The notes: a model not told the origin generated them from the letters alone. Shown: positions 8,608 to 18,791, counted from the stretch's first letter. The stretch is DNA of 64,000 nucleotides from Saprospiraceae bacterium (GCA_026982695.1 JALSGS010000014.1:178241-242240), one strand, 5' to 3'. Numbers and translations: made by a program.

Positions 8608-11600
8608 ATGAGACAAACACTCCGATTGGCCATGTGTGCCTTTGCCTGCATGGTACTGGTAGCTCCCCTCTTTGGGCAGCACAAAAAGAAAAAGGCATCG
8701 GCAACGGTGGAAGCACCTGTCACGCCCCATTATGAGCAGCTCTTGTTTGAGAGTCTGCAATGGCGCGAGCTGGGCCCCTTCCGCGGAGGACGCTCGGCCG
8801 CAGTGACGGGCGTGCCGGGCAAGCCCAACCTGTACTACTTTGGTGCCACAGGTGGTGGTGTATGGCGCACTACCGACGGGGGCCAGCACTGGGAAAATAT
8901 TTCTGATGGTTACTTCGGTGGTTCTATAGGTGCAGTAGCTGTAGCCGAGGCCGACCCCAACGTCATCTACGTAGGAGGAGGCGAGATCACGGTGCGCGGC
9001 AACGTCTCTTTTGGCAACGGAGTGTGGAAATCGGTCGATGCGGGTAAGACGTGGCAACACATGGGTCTGAGCAAAACCCGCCACATTGGGCGCATCCGCA
9101 TTCATCCAAAAAATCCCGACTTGGTATATGTAGCAGCCTTGGGCAACTTGTTTATACCCAACAAGGAGCGCGGTATCTATCGCAGCAAGGATGGTGGCAA
9201 GACTTGGGAGCAAATACTCTATGTAAGTGACGAAGCAGGCGGCTGCGATCTCATTCTCGACCCCAACAATCCACGCATCATCTACGCCAGCACCTGGCGC
9301 GTCAGGCGCACTCCATATAGCCTGGAAAGTGGCGGCGAAGGATCTGGCTTGTGGAAGAGCACCGATGGCGGTGATAGCTGGGAAAACATTTCGCGCAAGC
9401 CAGGGTTGCCAAAAGGCACGCTGGGCATTATCGGAGTGACCGTCTCACCCGTCAATTCTGATCGGGTGTGGGCCATTGTCGAAGCCAAAGACGGTGGCGT
9501 GTTCCGATCCGATGATGGCGGCCAGACATGGCGCAAGCTCAACGACGATCGCGCATTGCGCCAACGAGCCTGGTACTATTCGCGCATTTACGCCGATCCT
9601 CAAGATGAAGACGTAGTATACGTCATGAACGTGCACTATCACAAGTCGAAAGACGGCGGCAAGACGTTCAAGGCGTACAGCGCCCCGCATGGCGACCATC
9701 ACGATCTATGGATTGCCCCCGAAGACCCCAACCGCATGATCATCGCCGATGACGGCGGCGCACAAATCACCTTCGATGGTGGAAAAAACTGGACGACCTA
9801 CTACAACCAGCCCACCGCACAGTTCTACCGCGTCACCACCGACAATCACTTTCCCTACCGCATCTACGCTGCACAACAAGACAACAGCACCGTGCGCATC
9901 CTACATCGCACCAGCGACGGCGACATCGGCGAAGAGGATTGGGAACCCACTGCCGGCTGCGAATGTGGCCATCTGGCCATTGATCCGCGCAACAATGAAG
10001 TGGTATACGGCGGTTGCTACGACGGCTTCCTCGAACGGCGCGACCACCGCATCGATCAGAGCCGTATCGTGAGCCCGTGGCCAGATAACCCCATGGGGCA
10101 TGGTGCTAAAGACTGGAAATATCGCTTTCAGTGGAATTTTCCCATCCTCATCTCGCCCCACAATCCTGACAAGCTCTACGTGGCTAGCAACCACGTACAT
10201 GTCAGTTATGATGGCGGCGCCAGCTGGGAAGTCATCAGCCCCGACCTGACGCGCAACGACACCACTAAGCTCGGACCCTCTGGTGGCCCTATCACCAAAG
10301 ACAATACCTCTGTAGAGTACTACTGCACCATCTTTGCGCTGGCCGAATCGCCCCGCATCAAAGATCTGCTGTGGGCCGGTTCCGATGATGGCCTTATCCA
10401 CCTATCGCGCGATGGCGGCAAAACTTGGGAAAACGTCACTCCACCCAATATGCCCGAATGGATCATGATCAACAGCATAGAGCCCGACCCCTTCCACGAT
10501 GGCGGGCTCTATGTAGCAGCCACGATGTACAAATGGGGCGACTTTCGGCCGTATCTGTACAAGACCAAAGACTACGGCAAAACGTGGGAAAAAATCACCA
10601 CTGGCATCGCCGACGAACACTTCACGCGCGTCGTGCGTGCCGATCCCAAGCGCGAAGGCTTGCTGTACTGCGGCACCGAATTCGGTATGTACATCTCCTT
10701 CGACGATGGGGCCTCGTGGCAGCCCTTCCAGCTCAACTTGCCCATAGTGCCTATTACTGACTTGGCCGTCAAAAACGACAACCTCATTGCCGCCACACAA
10801 GGACGTAGTCTATGGATCATCGATGATCTGACACCCTTACACCAGCTGAACGATCAGATTGCACAGCGCGACTGGCACCTGTACCAGCCCATGCCCTCCT
10901 ATCGCATGCGAGGCTTCCAAAATGAAAAAGTGCGCAATGCGGGTAAAAACCATCCGGGAGGTGTAATGGTGCATTTCTTTTTCAAGGAAAAACCAGCCGA
11001 CAGCTTAGATATACAGCTCAGTTTTTACGAAAGTGATGGCGACCTGATCCGCACGTTCTCTACTCAAGCAAAAGACAAAAAGGATAAGCTAAAGGTGAAA
11101 AAGGGAGGCAACCGCTTCGTGTGGGACATGCGCTACCCAGGCGGCAAGTCTTTCGAAGGCATGATCTTGTGGTGGGCCAGCTTGCGTGGCCCGCGTGCCG
11201 TGCCCGGTAAATACAAGGTCGTGCTGCGCGTAGGCGACGAGCAGGTGGCACAGGAGTTTGAAATCCGCAAAGACCCTCGCGTGCCCACCACCCAGGCCGA
11301 ATTCGAAGAGCAATTTGCGTTTACCAAAGGCATACTTGACAAGGTCTCAGAAGCCCATCAGGCCATCATCGACATCCGGGCCATGCGCCAACAGATGAAG
11401 GACTTCACCGCTCGGCTCACGCGCGATTCGCTCACAGAACCTGTCTTTTCACAAGTAGCTCTTATCGACTCGATTATTACAGCTGTAGAGAACGAGTTGT
11501 ACCAGACGAAAAATCGCGCACGCCAAGATCCGCTCAATTTCCCCATCAAGCTGACCAACAAACTGGCACATCTCAACGCCATTACCGACGGCGAGTATCC

Positions 11601-11757
11601 ACCGACTCGACAGGCCTACGAAGTGCGCAACATGCTGATAGCAGCCATCGATACGGAATTGGAAAAGTTCTATCGAGTACGCGACGAAGACATCCCCCAG
11701 CTCAATCGCCTGGTGAAAGAGCTGGCACTCGATCTGATTGTTCTTAAAAAAGAATAG
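8608..11757 (+). CDS. Secreted Asp-box/BNR (VPS10/sortilin-like) beta-propeller protein
   Basis: Seen: signal peptide (MRQTLRLAMCAFACMVLVAPLFGQ), then about 800 residues with some eleven Asp-box repeats of the form S-x-D-x-G-x-T-W (for example TTDGGQHW, SKDGGKTW, STDGGDSW, SRDGGKTW). A C-terminal region of about 200 residues, partly charged and helical, follows. Known: this matches the sortilin_N/VPS10-domain exported proteins common in Bacteroidetes and often labelled glycosyl hydrolases; catalysis has generally not been shown. The GTG at 8584 is a possible earlier start, but the ATG at 8608 gives a clean signal peptide. A strong terminator follows. Function unknown; an extracellular or periplasmic binding or hydrolytic role is inferred. 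Confidence 0.85.
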   Translation: MRQTLRLAMCAFACMVLVAPLFGQHKKKKASATVEAPVTPHYEQLLFESLQWRELGPFRGGRSAAVTGVPGKPNLYYFGATGGGVWRTTDGGQHWENISDGYFGGSIGAVAVAEADPNVIYVGGGEITVRGNVSFGNGVWKSVDAGKTWQHMGLSKTRHIGRIRIHPKNPDLVYVAALGNLFIPNKERGIYRSKDGGKTWEQILYVSDEAGGCDLILDPNNPRIIYASTWRVRRTPYSLESGGEGSGLWKSTDGGDSWENISRKPGLPKGTLGIIGVTVSPVNSDRVWAIVEAKDGGVFRSDDGGQTWRKLNDDRALRQRAWYYSRIYADPQDEDVVYVMNVHYHKSKDGGKTFKAYSAPHGDHHDLWIAPEDPNRMIIADDGGAQITFDGGKNWTTYYNQPTAQFYRVTTDNHFPYRIYAAQQDNSTVRILHRTSDGDIGEEDWEPTAGCECGHLAIDPRNNEVVYGGCYDGFLERRDHRIDQSRIVSPWPDNPMGHGAKDWKYRFQWNFPILISPHNPDKLYVASNHVHVSYDGGASWEVISPDLTRNDTTKLGPSGGPITKDNTSVEYYCTIFALAESPRIKDLLWAGSDDGLIHLSRDGGKTWENVTPPNMPEWIMINSIEPDPFHDGGLYVAATMYKWGDFRPYLYKTKDYGKTWEKITTGIADEHFTRVVRADPKREGLLYCGTEFGMYISFDDGASWQPFQLNLPIVPITDLAVKNDNLIAATQGRSLWIIDDLTPLHQLNDQIAQRDWHLYQPMPSYRMRGFQNEKVRNAGKNHPGGVMVHFFFKEKPADSLDIQLSFYESDGDLIRTFSTQAKDKKDKLKVKKGGNRFVWDMRYPGGKSFEGMILWWASLRGPRAVPGKYKVVLRVGDEQVAQEFEIRKDPRVPTTQAEFEEQFAFTKGILDKVSEAHQAIIDIRAMRQQMKDFTARLTRDSLTEPVFSQVALIDSIITAVENELYQTKNRARQDPLNFPIKLTNKLAHLNAITDGEYPPTRQAYEVRNMLIAAIDTELEKFYRVRDEDIPQLNRLVKELALDLIVLKKE

Positions 11758-11775
11758 CTCGACAAAATTCCCATA

Positions 11776-11807
11776 GTCTGCCTTGTGATTGCAAGGCAGA
11801 CCTTTTT
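11776..11807 (+). terminator. Rho-independent terminator after the Asp-box protein
   Basis: Perfect 10-bp stem GTCTGCCTTG/CAAGGCAGAC with a 6-nt loop, followed by C and five T. It separates the Asp-box gene from the D-aminoacylase gene, which therefore probably has its own promoter. Confidence 0.9.
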
Positions 11808-11837
11808 AAAATACCAGGGGGCAAAAATACTTTACCC

Positions 11838-13412
11838 ATGAAAAAGCATATTCTATCCATGGCTTTACTCGCCTTAAGCATAGGCGGTTTGACGCAGAGC
11901 CGATACGACTATCTGATTCGGGGCGGTAAAGTGGTCGATGGCACGGGCAACCCATGGTACTATGCCGATGTGGGCATACGCAAGGGAAAGATCGTCGCAG
12001 TGGGCCAGCTCGACGCCCAAAAAGCACGCCACCTCATCAATGCCACAGGCCTGGTCGTAGCACCCGGTTTTATCGACGTACACACCCACATCGAAGGCAG
12101 CATCTTTCGCCATCCCGACGCACACAATTACGTACACGATGGCGTCACCACAGTAATCACGGGCAACTGTGGTGGCTCGGTAACCGACGTGCGCGGATTT
12201 TTCAAAAAGCTGCGCAAGACAGGTGCGTCGGTCAATGTAGCCACACTTGTTGGCCACAATGCGATACGCAGGGCCGTGATGGGTGAGGCCAACCGCAAAG
12301 CCACCCCTGCCGAGTTAGCCCAAATGCAACAGCTCGTAGCACGCGCCATGGCAGCAGGTGCTGTAGGTCTCTCTACAGGGCTGATCTACGTACCTGGCAC
12401 CTATGCTCCTACCGAAGAGGTGGTGGTACTGGCACGCACGGCACGCCGGCATGGGGGCATCTACGCCTCGCACATTCGCCACGAGGACTGGCGCGTATTC
12501 GATGCCATTGCTGAGGCCGTACACATTGGCCGACAAGCCCATACGCCTGTACACATCTCGCACTTCAAAATTTCGGGCAAAGCCGACTGGGGCGCCTCAG
12601 CACGTATGATCGACACCATTGAAGCTTGGCGGCAGCGCGGTGTAGATGTCACAGTCGATCAATACCCCTACACGGCGAGTAGTACCAGTTTGGATGTGCT
12701 GCTACCCAGCTGGGTCTTCTCAGGAAGACGCGACTCCATGCGTGCGCGCATAGCCGATGCCAGTGTGCGCGCACAGATTGAAGCTGAGATGATCGACATG
12801 TTGGCCAAAACGGGATTTGCCGACTACAGCTATGCCGTGGTGGCACGTTGTCCCGAACATCCCGAGTATGCGGGGAAAAACCTCGCAGAGGTGACTGCCC
12901 TTCGCGGCCTCGATCCTAATGAGCTGGCTGCCCAACGCCAGACGATTTTCGAGCTCGTAGTGTTGGGCAGAGTCCAGATGGTCTACCACAAGATGAGCGA
13001 AGGCGATGTACAGCGCATCATGTCTTGGCCACTATCGATGGTGGCCAGTGATGCGGGCCTACCCACTTTCGGCGAGGGTGCACCACATCCGCGCAACTAC
13101 GGCACCAATGCCCGCGTATTGGGGCGCTACGTGCGCCAGCTGGGCCTATTGCATCTCGAGGAAGCAATCCGAAAAATGACATCGATGCCGGCTACTCGTT
13201 TCGGATTGGAAAAGCGAGGGATGATTCGCCCGGGTTGGGCAGCTGATCTGGTCGTTTTTTCCGAAAGAGAAATTGCCGACCAGGCCACTTTCGAGCAGCC
13301 ACATGCCTATCCTGTGGGCATTTACTTTGTCTTTGTCAATGGAGTGCCCGTGATAAAAAATGGCCAACACACAGGCAGGCGGCCGGGCCAACCACTCAAG
13401 CACAAAAAATAG
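11838..13412 (+). CDS. N-acyl-D-amino-acid deacylase (D-aminoacylase), exported amidohydrolase
   Basis: Hydrolyses N-acyl-D-amino acids to the D-amino acid and a carboxylate. Seen: a short signal peptide (about residues 1-20); the amidohydrolase signature GFIDVHTH (His82, His84); the GNCGG Cys ligand near residue 111; SHIRHE and HISHFK metal or active-site histidines; and the SDAGLP catalytic Asp region. The C-terminal GWAADLVVF strand closes the composite beta domain. At 524 residues it has normal length. Known: D-aminoacylases use one or two zinc ions held by these residues. The periplasmic location suggests recycling of D-amino-acid-containing peptides, which is inference. It converges on the outer-membrane protein gene. 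Confidence 0.9.
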   Translation: MKKHILSMALLALSIGGLTQSRYDYLIRGGKVVDGTGNPWYYADVGIRKGKIVAVGQLDAQKARHLINATGLVVAPGFIDVHTHIEGSIFRHPDAHNYVHDGVTTVITGNCGGSVTDVRGFFKKLRKTGASVNVATLVGHNAIRRAVMGEANRKATPAELAQMQQLVARAMAAGAVGLSTGLIYVPGTYAPTEEVVVLARTARRHGGIYASHIRHEDWRVFDAIAEAVHIGRQAHTPVHISHFKISGKADWGASARMIDTIEAWRQRGVDVTVDQYPYTASSTSLDVLLPSWVFSGRRDSMRARIADASVRAQIEAEMIDMLAKTGFADYSYAVVARCPEHPEYAGKNLAEVTALRGLDPNELAAQRQTIFELVVLGRVQMVYHKMSEGDVQRIMSWPLSMVASDAGLPTFGEGAPHPRNYGTNARVLGRYVRQLGLLHLEEAIRKMTSMPATRFGLEKRGMIRPGWAADLVVFSEREIADQATFEQPHAYPVGIYFVFVNGVPVIKNGQHTGRRPGQPLKHKK

Positions 13413-13418
13413 ACGCAG

Positions 13419-14135
13419 CTACCAACGCAAGCCCGCACGCAACCCCCATACAGTGGAAAGTAGTGTGGTCTGATCGTAGCGATCGGCATCAAAATCTTGG
13501 GCAAATAGGGCTGAAAGCCCAGGCCATTCCGTAGAGCCATAGTACCTGAGCCGTGCAAAAGGCGTGAGCTGCAAACGAGCAGATAGTTTCAGCGTAATGC
13601 CACTACCCACTTCGCCCCACGGCAGCGTAGTCCAATGCGTCTGTACGGGTGGGAAAAGGTCATCGATAACACGCATGCGGAGGCGCTGGCGCATCAAGCC
13701 CGTCGAGAGCCATGTGTGAAAGCCCGCTCGAAACCAATGTCCTTTTGGAAAAAGTGGCTTGCAATCACAAGCTTGGGGCAACTCAAACAAGTATACGGCC
13801 AACGTCATCCCAGCTCCTAAAGCCAAGCGCTCTAAGAAAAATCGATCGGAAATGGGATCGCGTTGAGTGGCACGCTCCAATGAAAAGAGTGGATGCCACG
13901 ACAAAAACGCGTGCGCTGCTCGGTGTGACCAACTGAGTTGAAAAGCCACTGCATTGCGAAAAAGAGGCGTTTTACGACGAGTAACCTCCTCCTGAAACCC
14001 CACTTCCCAAGAAGTAGCCTGCAAGCGGTTCCATCCCCAAGATAGATTTAACTGACTTTTTGCCGAAAGGCATAAAAAGAGACAACACAAAGACATGTAA
14101 AAACGCAGCGCATGTACATTCCAAGAATGGGACAT
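13419..14135 (-). CDS. Hypothetical outer-membrane beta-barrel protein
   Basis: Not assigned to a named family. Seen: 238 residues with an N-terminal hydrophobic signal (RFYMSLCCLFLCLSAKSQ), then alternating amphipathic strands with many aromatic residues, and a terminal Trp (GLRAGLRW), as in small outer-membrane barrels. There is a CDC pair in mid-protein (QACDCKPL). The gene stands alone, converging on the D-aminoacylase gene and diverging from the GH3-like/beta-lactamase fusion. The barrel assignment is inference from strand pattern. Confidence 0.6.
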   Translation of the reverse strand: MSHSWNVHALRFYMSLCCLFLCLSAKSQLNLSWGWNRLQATSWEVGFQEEVTRRKTPLFRNAVAFQLSWSHRAAHAFLSWHPLFSLERATQRDPISDRFFLERLALGAGMTLAVYLFELPQACDCKPLFPKGHWFRAGFHTWLSTGLMRQRLRMRVIDDLFPPVQTHWTTLPWGEVGSGITLKLSARLQLTPFARLRYYGSTEWPGLSALFAQDFDADRYDQTTLLSTVWGLRAGLRW

Positions 14136-14359
14136 TGCTTTTCATTTTGATCATTGGCGAAACGATACAATCTATAAGTGCGTACCTACATCACGAGGCT
14201 TAACGGATACGCACGCAGAAAGCTATATTCAACTGAATACAAACTACTTACATACAACCTTTTCAAGTTATGCATCTAAAAAATCAACCGTCGTTTTAAC
14301 GACATAACGGCAACATGGCAAGGAATTAGGAAGAAAGCTAGCATCAAAATACAGATGCC

Positions 14360-17275
14360 ATGAGTATACAGCACATTTATATTATTGCATTTCTCATGCT
14401 TGCCGGCTGCTTCCAATCGTGTACTTTGGAAGATGCCCCAATTGCCCCTTTTTCAGCAGTAATTGGCAGTGATGAGCCATCAGACCCAATACGCCATATG
14501 TCATTGGCGCAAAAGGTAGGGCAATTATTGATATGGGACATGCCCCATATATCGGCCATGGAGCAGCTGCACTGGGCAGCACGTGAGGGATTGATCAGTG
14601 GGGTGGTATGGCCTCAAATGCCTTATGATCAATGGCAAGCCCATAGTCAGCAGCTGAGCAAACAAGCCTTATTTCCCATGTGGTCGGCTGTGCGGAATAG
14701 CACATCACTGCACGAGTTGTTTAGCGACGCGCAAGCAATGCCTACCGCCACAGCCATCGCAGCTGCTGCCTCCGACAGCTTGGAGCAAGCATGGATTAAC
14801 GCCTTTGTACAGGCTTGTAAACAATATAAAATCAATATGGTATTGGGGCCCCATCTCGATTGCCCCAGCACAGGGCTTTGTTGGAGCAATGTACCGGAAG
14901 TGGCCATTGCCCATGCGCAGCGCCTGATGAAACAGCTCGTAGAGGCACGCATAGCCGGTATTCCTCAAGGTGCTGGTCGGCTGCTGCATTTCGATAGTAC
15001 GGCCACACCACATCACGGCTATTGGCCCGATATTGCGCGGCTCTACTGGTCGGGAGCTGCCGGTTTTGAAATGGAATGGCCCGAAGACATATACGCACTG
15101 CCTAGCAATTTTGGGCGACAACAGTTCGAATCAGCCATGCAATTTGGCGGCTTGCTAGTAGGGCGAGTGGGTAGTGAGCAGATGCTGGCCGAACACATCT
15201 ATGCAGGCACCGATTTACTACTCAGCGACAATCCCGCACGCGATCGCGACTTGTTGCTACAATGGATACAGCAAGGGCGGCTGTCCGAAGCGTGGCTTGA
15301 CAAAAAAGTGCGCCGCATCCTTCGAGCAAAGCTATGGACACAGACGGCTTCGCCCCAACAACTGGCTGCTGTACACCGAATGCTCGACATCCCTCTAGCA
15401 GAGCGCAAAGAGTCGAAAAGCCTGCATCAAGAAGCAGGAATCATGGTACTGCCCATCAGTCACCGAATGGAAGACAACAGCGGTAATAGTGAGCTACCTG
15501 ATAGGTTACTACCCGACCTGACCTCTTTGGCACAAGTTACATGGGCACGTAGTATCACCTTATTACAGCAGGGGTCGGGCCAGCATGCTGTCCCCCTGAG
15601 CCGATTCGACAATTTGGTGATAAGTTACACACCCAACAGTGGATTAAAACACCTAGCTACTGAGTTGGCCACCCGCACACATGGGACGGTGCTGCCACTT
15701 TCTACCCTTTTGGCGTATCAATCCAAGCCGGATGGCATGCTCGTAGTACTACTGCTCGATACTGCTGATGCCGTACTGGGACACCAGCTTCGTGCACTGA
15801 GCACGCAACACGACTTGAGCTTGCTCTACTTCGGTCCCAGCCAGGCCATGCAATTTTTGCCTGAAAGGGCCAGTATTCTCTACATTCCTCAGTGCAATGC
15901 TTTTACGGAAAAAGCTAGTATAGAGATCTTGTTGGGGCAGCGCCCTGCTCGTGGTCGATTACCCATTGCAGTAGGCAATCGCTTCCCGCATGGTTTGGGT
16001 ATCGAGACGCAGGCCACACGTCTCAACTACGTGCTGCCTCAAGTAGTAGGTATTGATGCCAAAGCCTTGTCAGCTATCGACAAGCTGGCGACTAGTCTGA
16101 TTGAAGCGCGGGCATCGCCCGGCTGCGAGGTGTTGGTGGCCGTTCAGGGCAAGATTATATGGCACAAAGCGTATGGCTACTTGACTTATGCACAACAAAC
16201 GTCACTGCGCACACATCACCTTTTTGATCTGGCTTCCCTCACCAAAGTGGCGGCTACTACCTTGGCAGCCATGCGCTTGTACGAAGACGGGCTACTACAG
16301 CTCGATCAGCGCGTACAGCACTACTTGCCCCAGACAAAAGGCACCTACGTGGGGCGCTTGCCCGTGCGGCGCCTGCTCAATCATTCTAGCTATCTACAGC
16401 CCAATATGCCCATAGGTAAATACATCTACCGCGTAGATAGCTTGCGTGACCAATGTGAGCGTTGGTATTGTCGAGGCCCTGACTCCTTACACGATTTGCA
16501 AATAGCGCCAGAATGGTTTTTCGACAGCCGCCAGCAAGACAGCATCTTGCAGGCGGTTTGGCACTTGAGGCCCTATCACTACCGGCGCTACCAATACAGC
16601 GACGTCAACTTTGTGATTTTGCAACAGGTCATCGAGCGCATTTCGAGTATGCCGCTCGACTCATTTGTCTATCGCCATATCTATCAGCCATTAGGGCTAT
16701 GGAGCCTTACATTTAACCCGCTGCAAAGCTATCCAGCCGAGGCGATCGTCCCATCAACCATCGACCAACGCTGGCGACAATGTGCCCTTCGTGGATGGGT
16801 GCACGACGAAACAGCAGCCCTCTTTGGCGGGGTAGCAGGCAATGCAGGCCTGTTTGGCGCTGCGCTCGACCTGGCCGTGCTGGGTCAGCTACTACTCAAT
16901 GGGGGCAGCTATGGCAATGTCCAGCTGTTCCAGCCCCAGACGGTGCGCCGCTTTACCGCCAAGAGCAGAGAGAACCACCGCGGTTTAGGCTTTGACAAAC
17001 CATTGCCTTACGGCAAACACCGAAGCGTTGCCCGTCAAGCATCTATGCAAAGCTTTGGCCATACGGGCTTCACCGGTACAATGATGTGGATCGATCCCGA
17101 AAAAGAGTTGGTATTCATCTTTCTAGCTAATCGCACCTGGCCCGACCCATACAATACGCGCCTTTACCGACAGGGGTGGCGAAAGCGCATCATGGAAGTG
17201 GTTTACCGAGCTATAGGAACTCGACAGTCCCCCCATTTATCGCCCTTAGCATCGGTAATGGCCAAGGCACACTAA
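14360..17275 (+). CDS. Lipoprotein fusion: degenerate GH3-like domain plus class C beta-lactamase-type serine hydrolase
   Basis: Seen: a lipoprotein signal (LMLAGC). Residues about 45-350 follow a GH3/NagZ-like layout (MSLAQKVGQLL near the start, an AGTDLLLSD segment late). A serine-hydrolase domain then spans about 575-960 with SLTK (Ser626, Lys629), YSD (Tyr746) and HTG (901-903). Known: GH3 plus beta-lactamase-fold fusions occur in Bacteroidetes, where the GH3 part is expected to act on N-acetylglucosamine and the second part as a peptidase or esterase on cell-wall material. Odd: the GH3 KHFPGxGxxxxDSH loop is replaced here by PQGAGRLLHFDSTATPHH, and the usual nucleophile position (TDALxM) reads GRVGSE. 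The GH3 half may therefore bind rather than cleave. Activity of the serine-hydrolase half looks intact. Confidence 0.82.
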   Translation: MSIQHIYIIAFLMLAGCFQSCTLEDAPIAPFSAVIGSDEPSDPIRHMSLAQKVGQLLIWDMPHISAMEQLHWAAREGLISGVVWPQMPYDQWQAHSQQLSKQALFPMWSAVRNSTSLHELFSDAQAMPTATAIAAAASDSLEQAWINAFVQACKQYKINMVLGPHLDCPSTGLCWSNVPEVAIAHAQRLMKQLVEARIAGIPQGAGRLLHFDSTATPHHGYWPDIARLYWSGAAGFEMEWPEDIYALPSNFGRQQFESAMQFGGLLVGRVGSEQMLAEHIYAGTDLLLSDNPARDRDLLLQWIQQGRLSEAWLDKKVRRILRAKLWTQTASPQQLAAVHRMLDIPLAERKESKSLHQEAGIMVLPISHRMEDNSGNSELPDRLLPDLTSLAQVTWARSITLLQQGSGQHAVPLSRFDNLVISYTPNSGLKHLATELATRTHGTVLPLSTLLAYQSKPDGMLVVLLLDTADAVLGHQLRALSTQHDLSLLYFGPSQAMQFLPERASILYIPQCNAFTEKASIEILLGQRPARGRLPIAVGNRFPHGLGIETQATRLNYVLPQVVGIDAKALSAIDKLATSLIEARASPGCEVLVAVQGKIIWHKAYGYLTYAQQTSLRTHHLFDLASLTKVAATTLAAMRLYEDGLLQLDQRVQHYLPQTKGTYVGRLPVRRLLNHSSYLQPNMPIGKYIYRVDSLRDQCERWYCRGPDSLHDLQIAPEWFFDSRQQDSILQAVWHLRPYHYRRYQYSDVNFVILQQVIERISSMPLDSFVYRHIYQPLGLWSLTFNPLQSYPAEAIVPSTIDQRWRQCALRGWVHDETAALFGGVAGNAGLFGAALDLAVLGQLLLNGGSYGNVQLFQPQTVRRFTAKSRENHRGLGFDKPLPYGKHRSVARQASMQSFGHTGFTGTMMWIDPEKELVFIFLANRTWPDPYNTRLYRQGWRKRIMEVVYRAIGTRQSPHLSPLASVMAKAH

Positions 17276-17283
17276 AAAATTGC

Positions 17284-17709
17284 TCACTCAACTTCGGGGA
17301 AGCCCCAAATACGCGGCACCGCCAACTCTACGCAATTGCCTGCAGGATCCCTAAAGTAAATAGAACGGCCACCGCCAGGCCAATGCACCTCCGACTCGAT
17401 GACCACGCCATGTGTAGCCAATCGCCTTTTCCATGCCTCCAAAGATGCATCAGGCATGGCAAAAGCTACATGTCCCGCTCCACGAGCTCCATGTGGTGGC
17501 ACTAAAGCGCCATTGACGCACTCGGTCTGATGCTCGGTATAGTCGGGGTTGAAGATCAACAACATTTGGTTCTTTAATCGAAAAAACACAAATCTGTCTT
17601 TCACTTTTCGATGTACCGATAGGCCTAGCAACTCGTGATAAAATGTTTCCATGGCCTGCAGGTCGGTAGCATACAGGCAAGTCTCTAAGACGTGCGTAAT
17701 GGTTTGCAT
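17284..17709 (-). CDS. VOC-superfamily (glyoxalase/bleomycin-resistance fold) protein
   Basis: Seen: 141 residues with the paired beta-alpha-beta-beta-beta layout: HVLETCLYATDLQAMETFYHELLGL at the start (abbreviated ATDLQAMETFYHELLG), HVAFAMPD in the middle and IYFRDPAGNCVELA near the end. The Glu in the last motif and the central His are the usual metal ligands. Known: the family includes dioxygenases, lactoylglutathione lyases and resistance proteins; the substrate cannot be read from sequence. The open frame extends 34 codons further, but the ATG at 17709 gives the family N-terminus. It diverges from the YheT-like hydrolase. Confidence 0.85.
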   Translation of the reverse strand: MQTITHVLETCLYATDLQAMETFYHELLGLSVHRKVKDRFVFFRLKNQMLLIFNPDYTEHQTECVNGALVPPHGARGAGHVAFAMPDASLEAWKRRLATHGVVIESEVHWPGGGRSIYFRDPAGNCVELAVPRIWGFPEVE

Positions 17710-17825
17710 GTTTTTTCTTTTTCTCCGAAGCGAGGATCGCGCAATAGCATTTGATCTGCAAAAGATACGACCTAGTCGAAAGGGCTCAGTTTTTTTAACA
17801 CGGCTTGTCATTTTTGCAAAAAAAC

Positions 17826-18791
17826 ATGCCCCTTATCGAGCCTTCCACTTACCGCGCACCTTGGGGTTTTCGCAATTCCTGGACCAACACAATTTATCCA
17901 GCGCTTTTCCGAAAGGTGCGTGGCGTACAGTACCAACGCGAGCGGATGGAACTTCCCGATGGCGATTTTATCGACATCGATTGGTCGCGAGTTGGTAGCT
18001 CACAGCTGGCCATTGTATTGCACGGTTTGGAAGGCAATGCCACACGGCCCTACGTCAAGGGCATGGTACGCGCCTTCAATCGCGCTGGCTGGGATGCACT
18101 CGGGTACAATTTTCGCAATTGCAGTGGCACACCCAATCGCCTTTTACAAAGTTACCACATCGGATCTACCCAAGACCTCAGCTGGTTGATTCGCCAGCTG
18201 GCAGCCGGGCTGATCTATGAGTGCATTGTGCTGGTGGGCTTTAGCCTTGGCGGCAACGTAGTACTCAAATACTTAGGCGAACAAGCTGACCACCTACCTG
18301 CCATTGTGCGGGCAGCGATAGCTTTTTCAGTACCTGTAGATGTGGTGAACGCCACGCACCAAATCCACAAAAGTTGCAACCGCTTGTACGTATGGCGCTT
18401 CATGCAAAGCATGAATGCCAAAATCGAACAAAAGCGCCGTCAATTTCCCGGACAAGTGCATCAGGCATCTCGCCCTGCCCGCAACTTCTACGAGTTCGAT
18501 GAATGGTATACGGCCCCCATCCACGGGTTCACTTCTGCACTGGACTACTGGAAGCGCAATTCCTCTATTCACTTCATTGCCAAAATCAGTATTCCCACAC
18601 TGTTAGTCAATGCACAAGACGACCCTTTTCTAAGCCCGAGCTGCTACCCCAGGCAACTAGCTATTGCACACTCGTACTTCCATCTCGAAACACCACCTCA
18701 TGGTGGGCACGTAGGTTTTGTCAGCTTTGGCGCACAAGGGGAATACTGGTCGGAGCAGCGAGCTGTTCTCTTTGCCCAGCAGAACACATAA
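17826..18791 (+). CDS. YheT-like alpha/beta hydrolase
   Basis: Seen: 321 residues with oxyanion segment VLHGLEGNA, then the nucleophile elbow GFSLGG, an NFRNCSGTPN segment typical of the YheT/UPF0017 (COG0429) group, and the late His in HGGHVGF, completing a Ser-Asp-His triad. No signal peptide, so probably cytoplasmic. Known: the bacterial members are putative esterases with poorly defined substrates. A TTG at 17805 is in frame but the ATG at 17826 is preferred. The gene stands alone: a divergent VOC gene lies upstream and a separate promoter precedes the next gene. Confidence 0.9.
   Translation: MPLIEPSTYRAPWGFRNSWTNTIYPALFRKVRGVQYQRERMELPDGDFIDIDWSRVGSSQLAIVLHGLEGNATRPYVKGMVRAFNRAGWDALGYNFRNCSGTPNRLLQSYHIGSTQDLSWLIRQLAAGLIYECIVLVGFSLGGNVVLKYLGEQADHLPAIVRAAIAFSVPVDVVNATHQIHKSCNRLYVWRFMQSMNAKIEQKRRQFPGQVHQASRPARNFYEFDEWYTAPIHGFTSALDYWKRNSSIHFIAKISIPTLLVNAQDDPFLSPSCYPRQLAIAHSYFHLETPPHGGHVGFVSFGAQGEYWSEQRAVLFAQQNT

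Noticed and set aside
8608..11757. Periodic repeats in the Asp-box gene as a CRISPR or tandem-repeat locus
   Set aside because: The periodicity is at protein level (Asp-boxes in a propeller); the DNA units are diverged and in frame.
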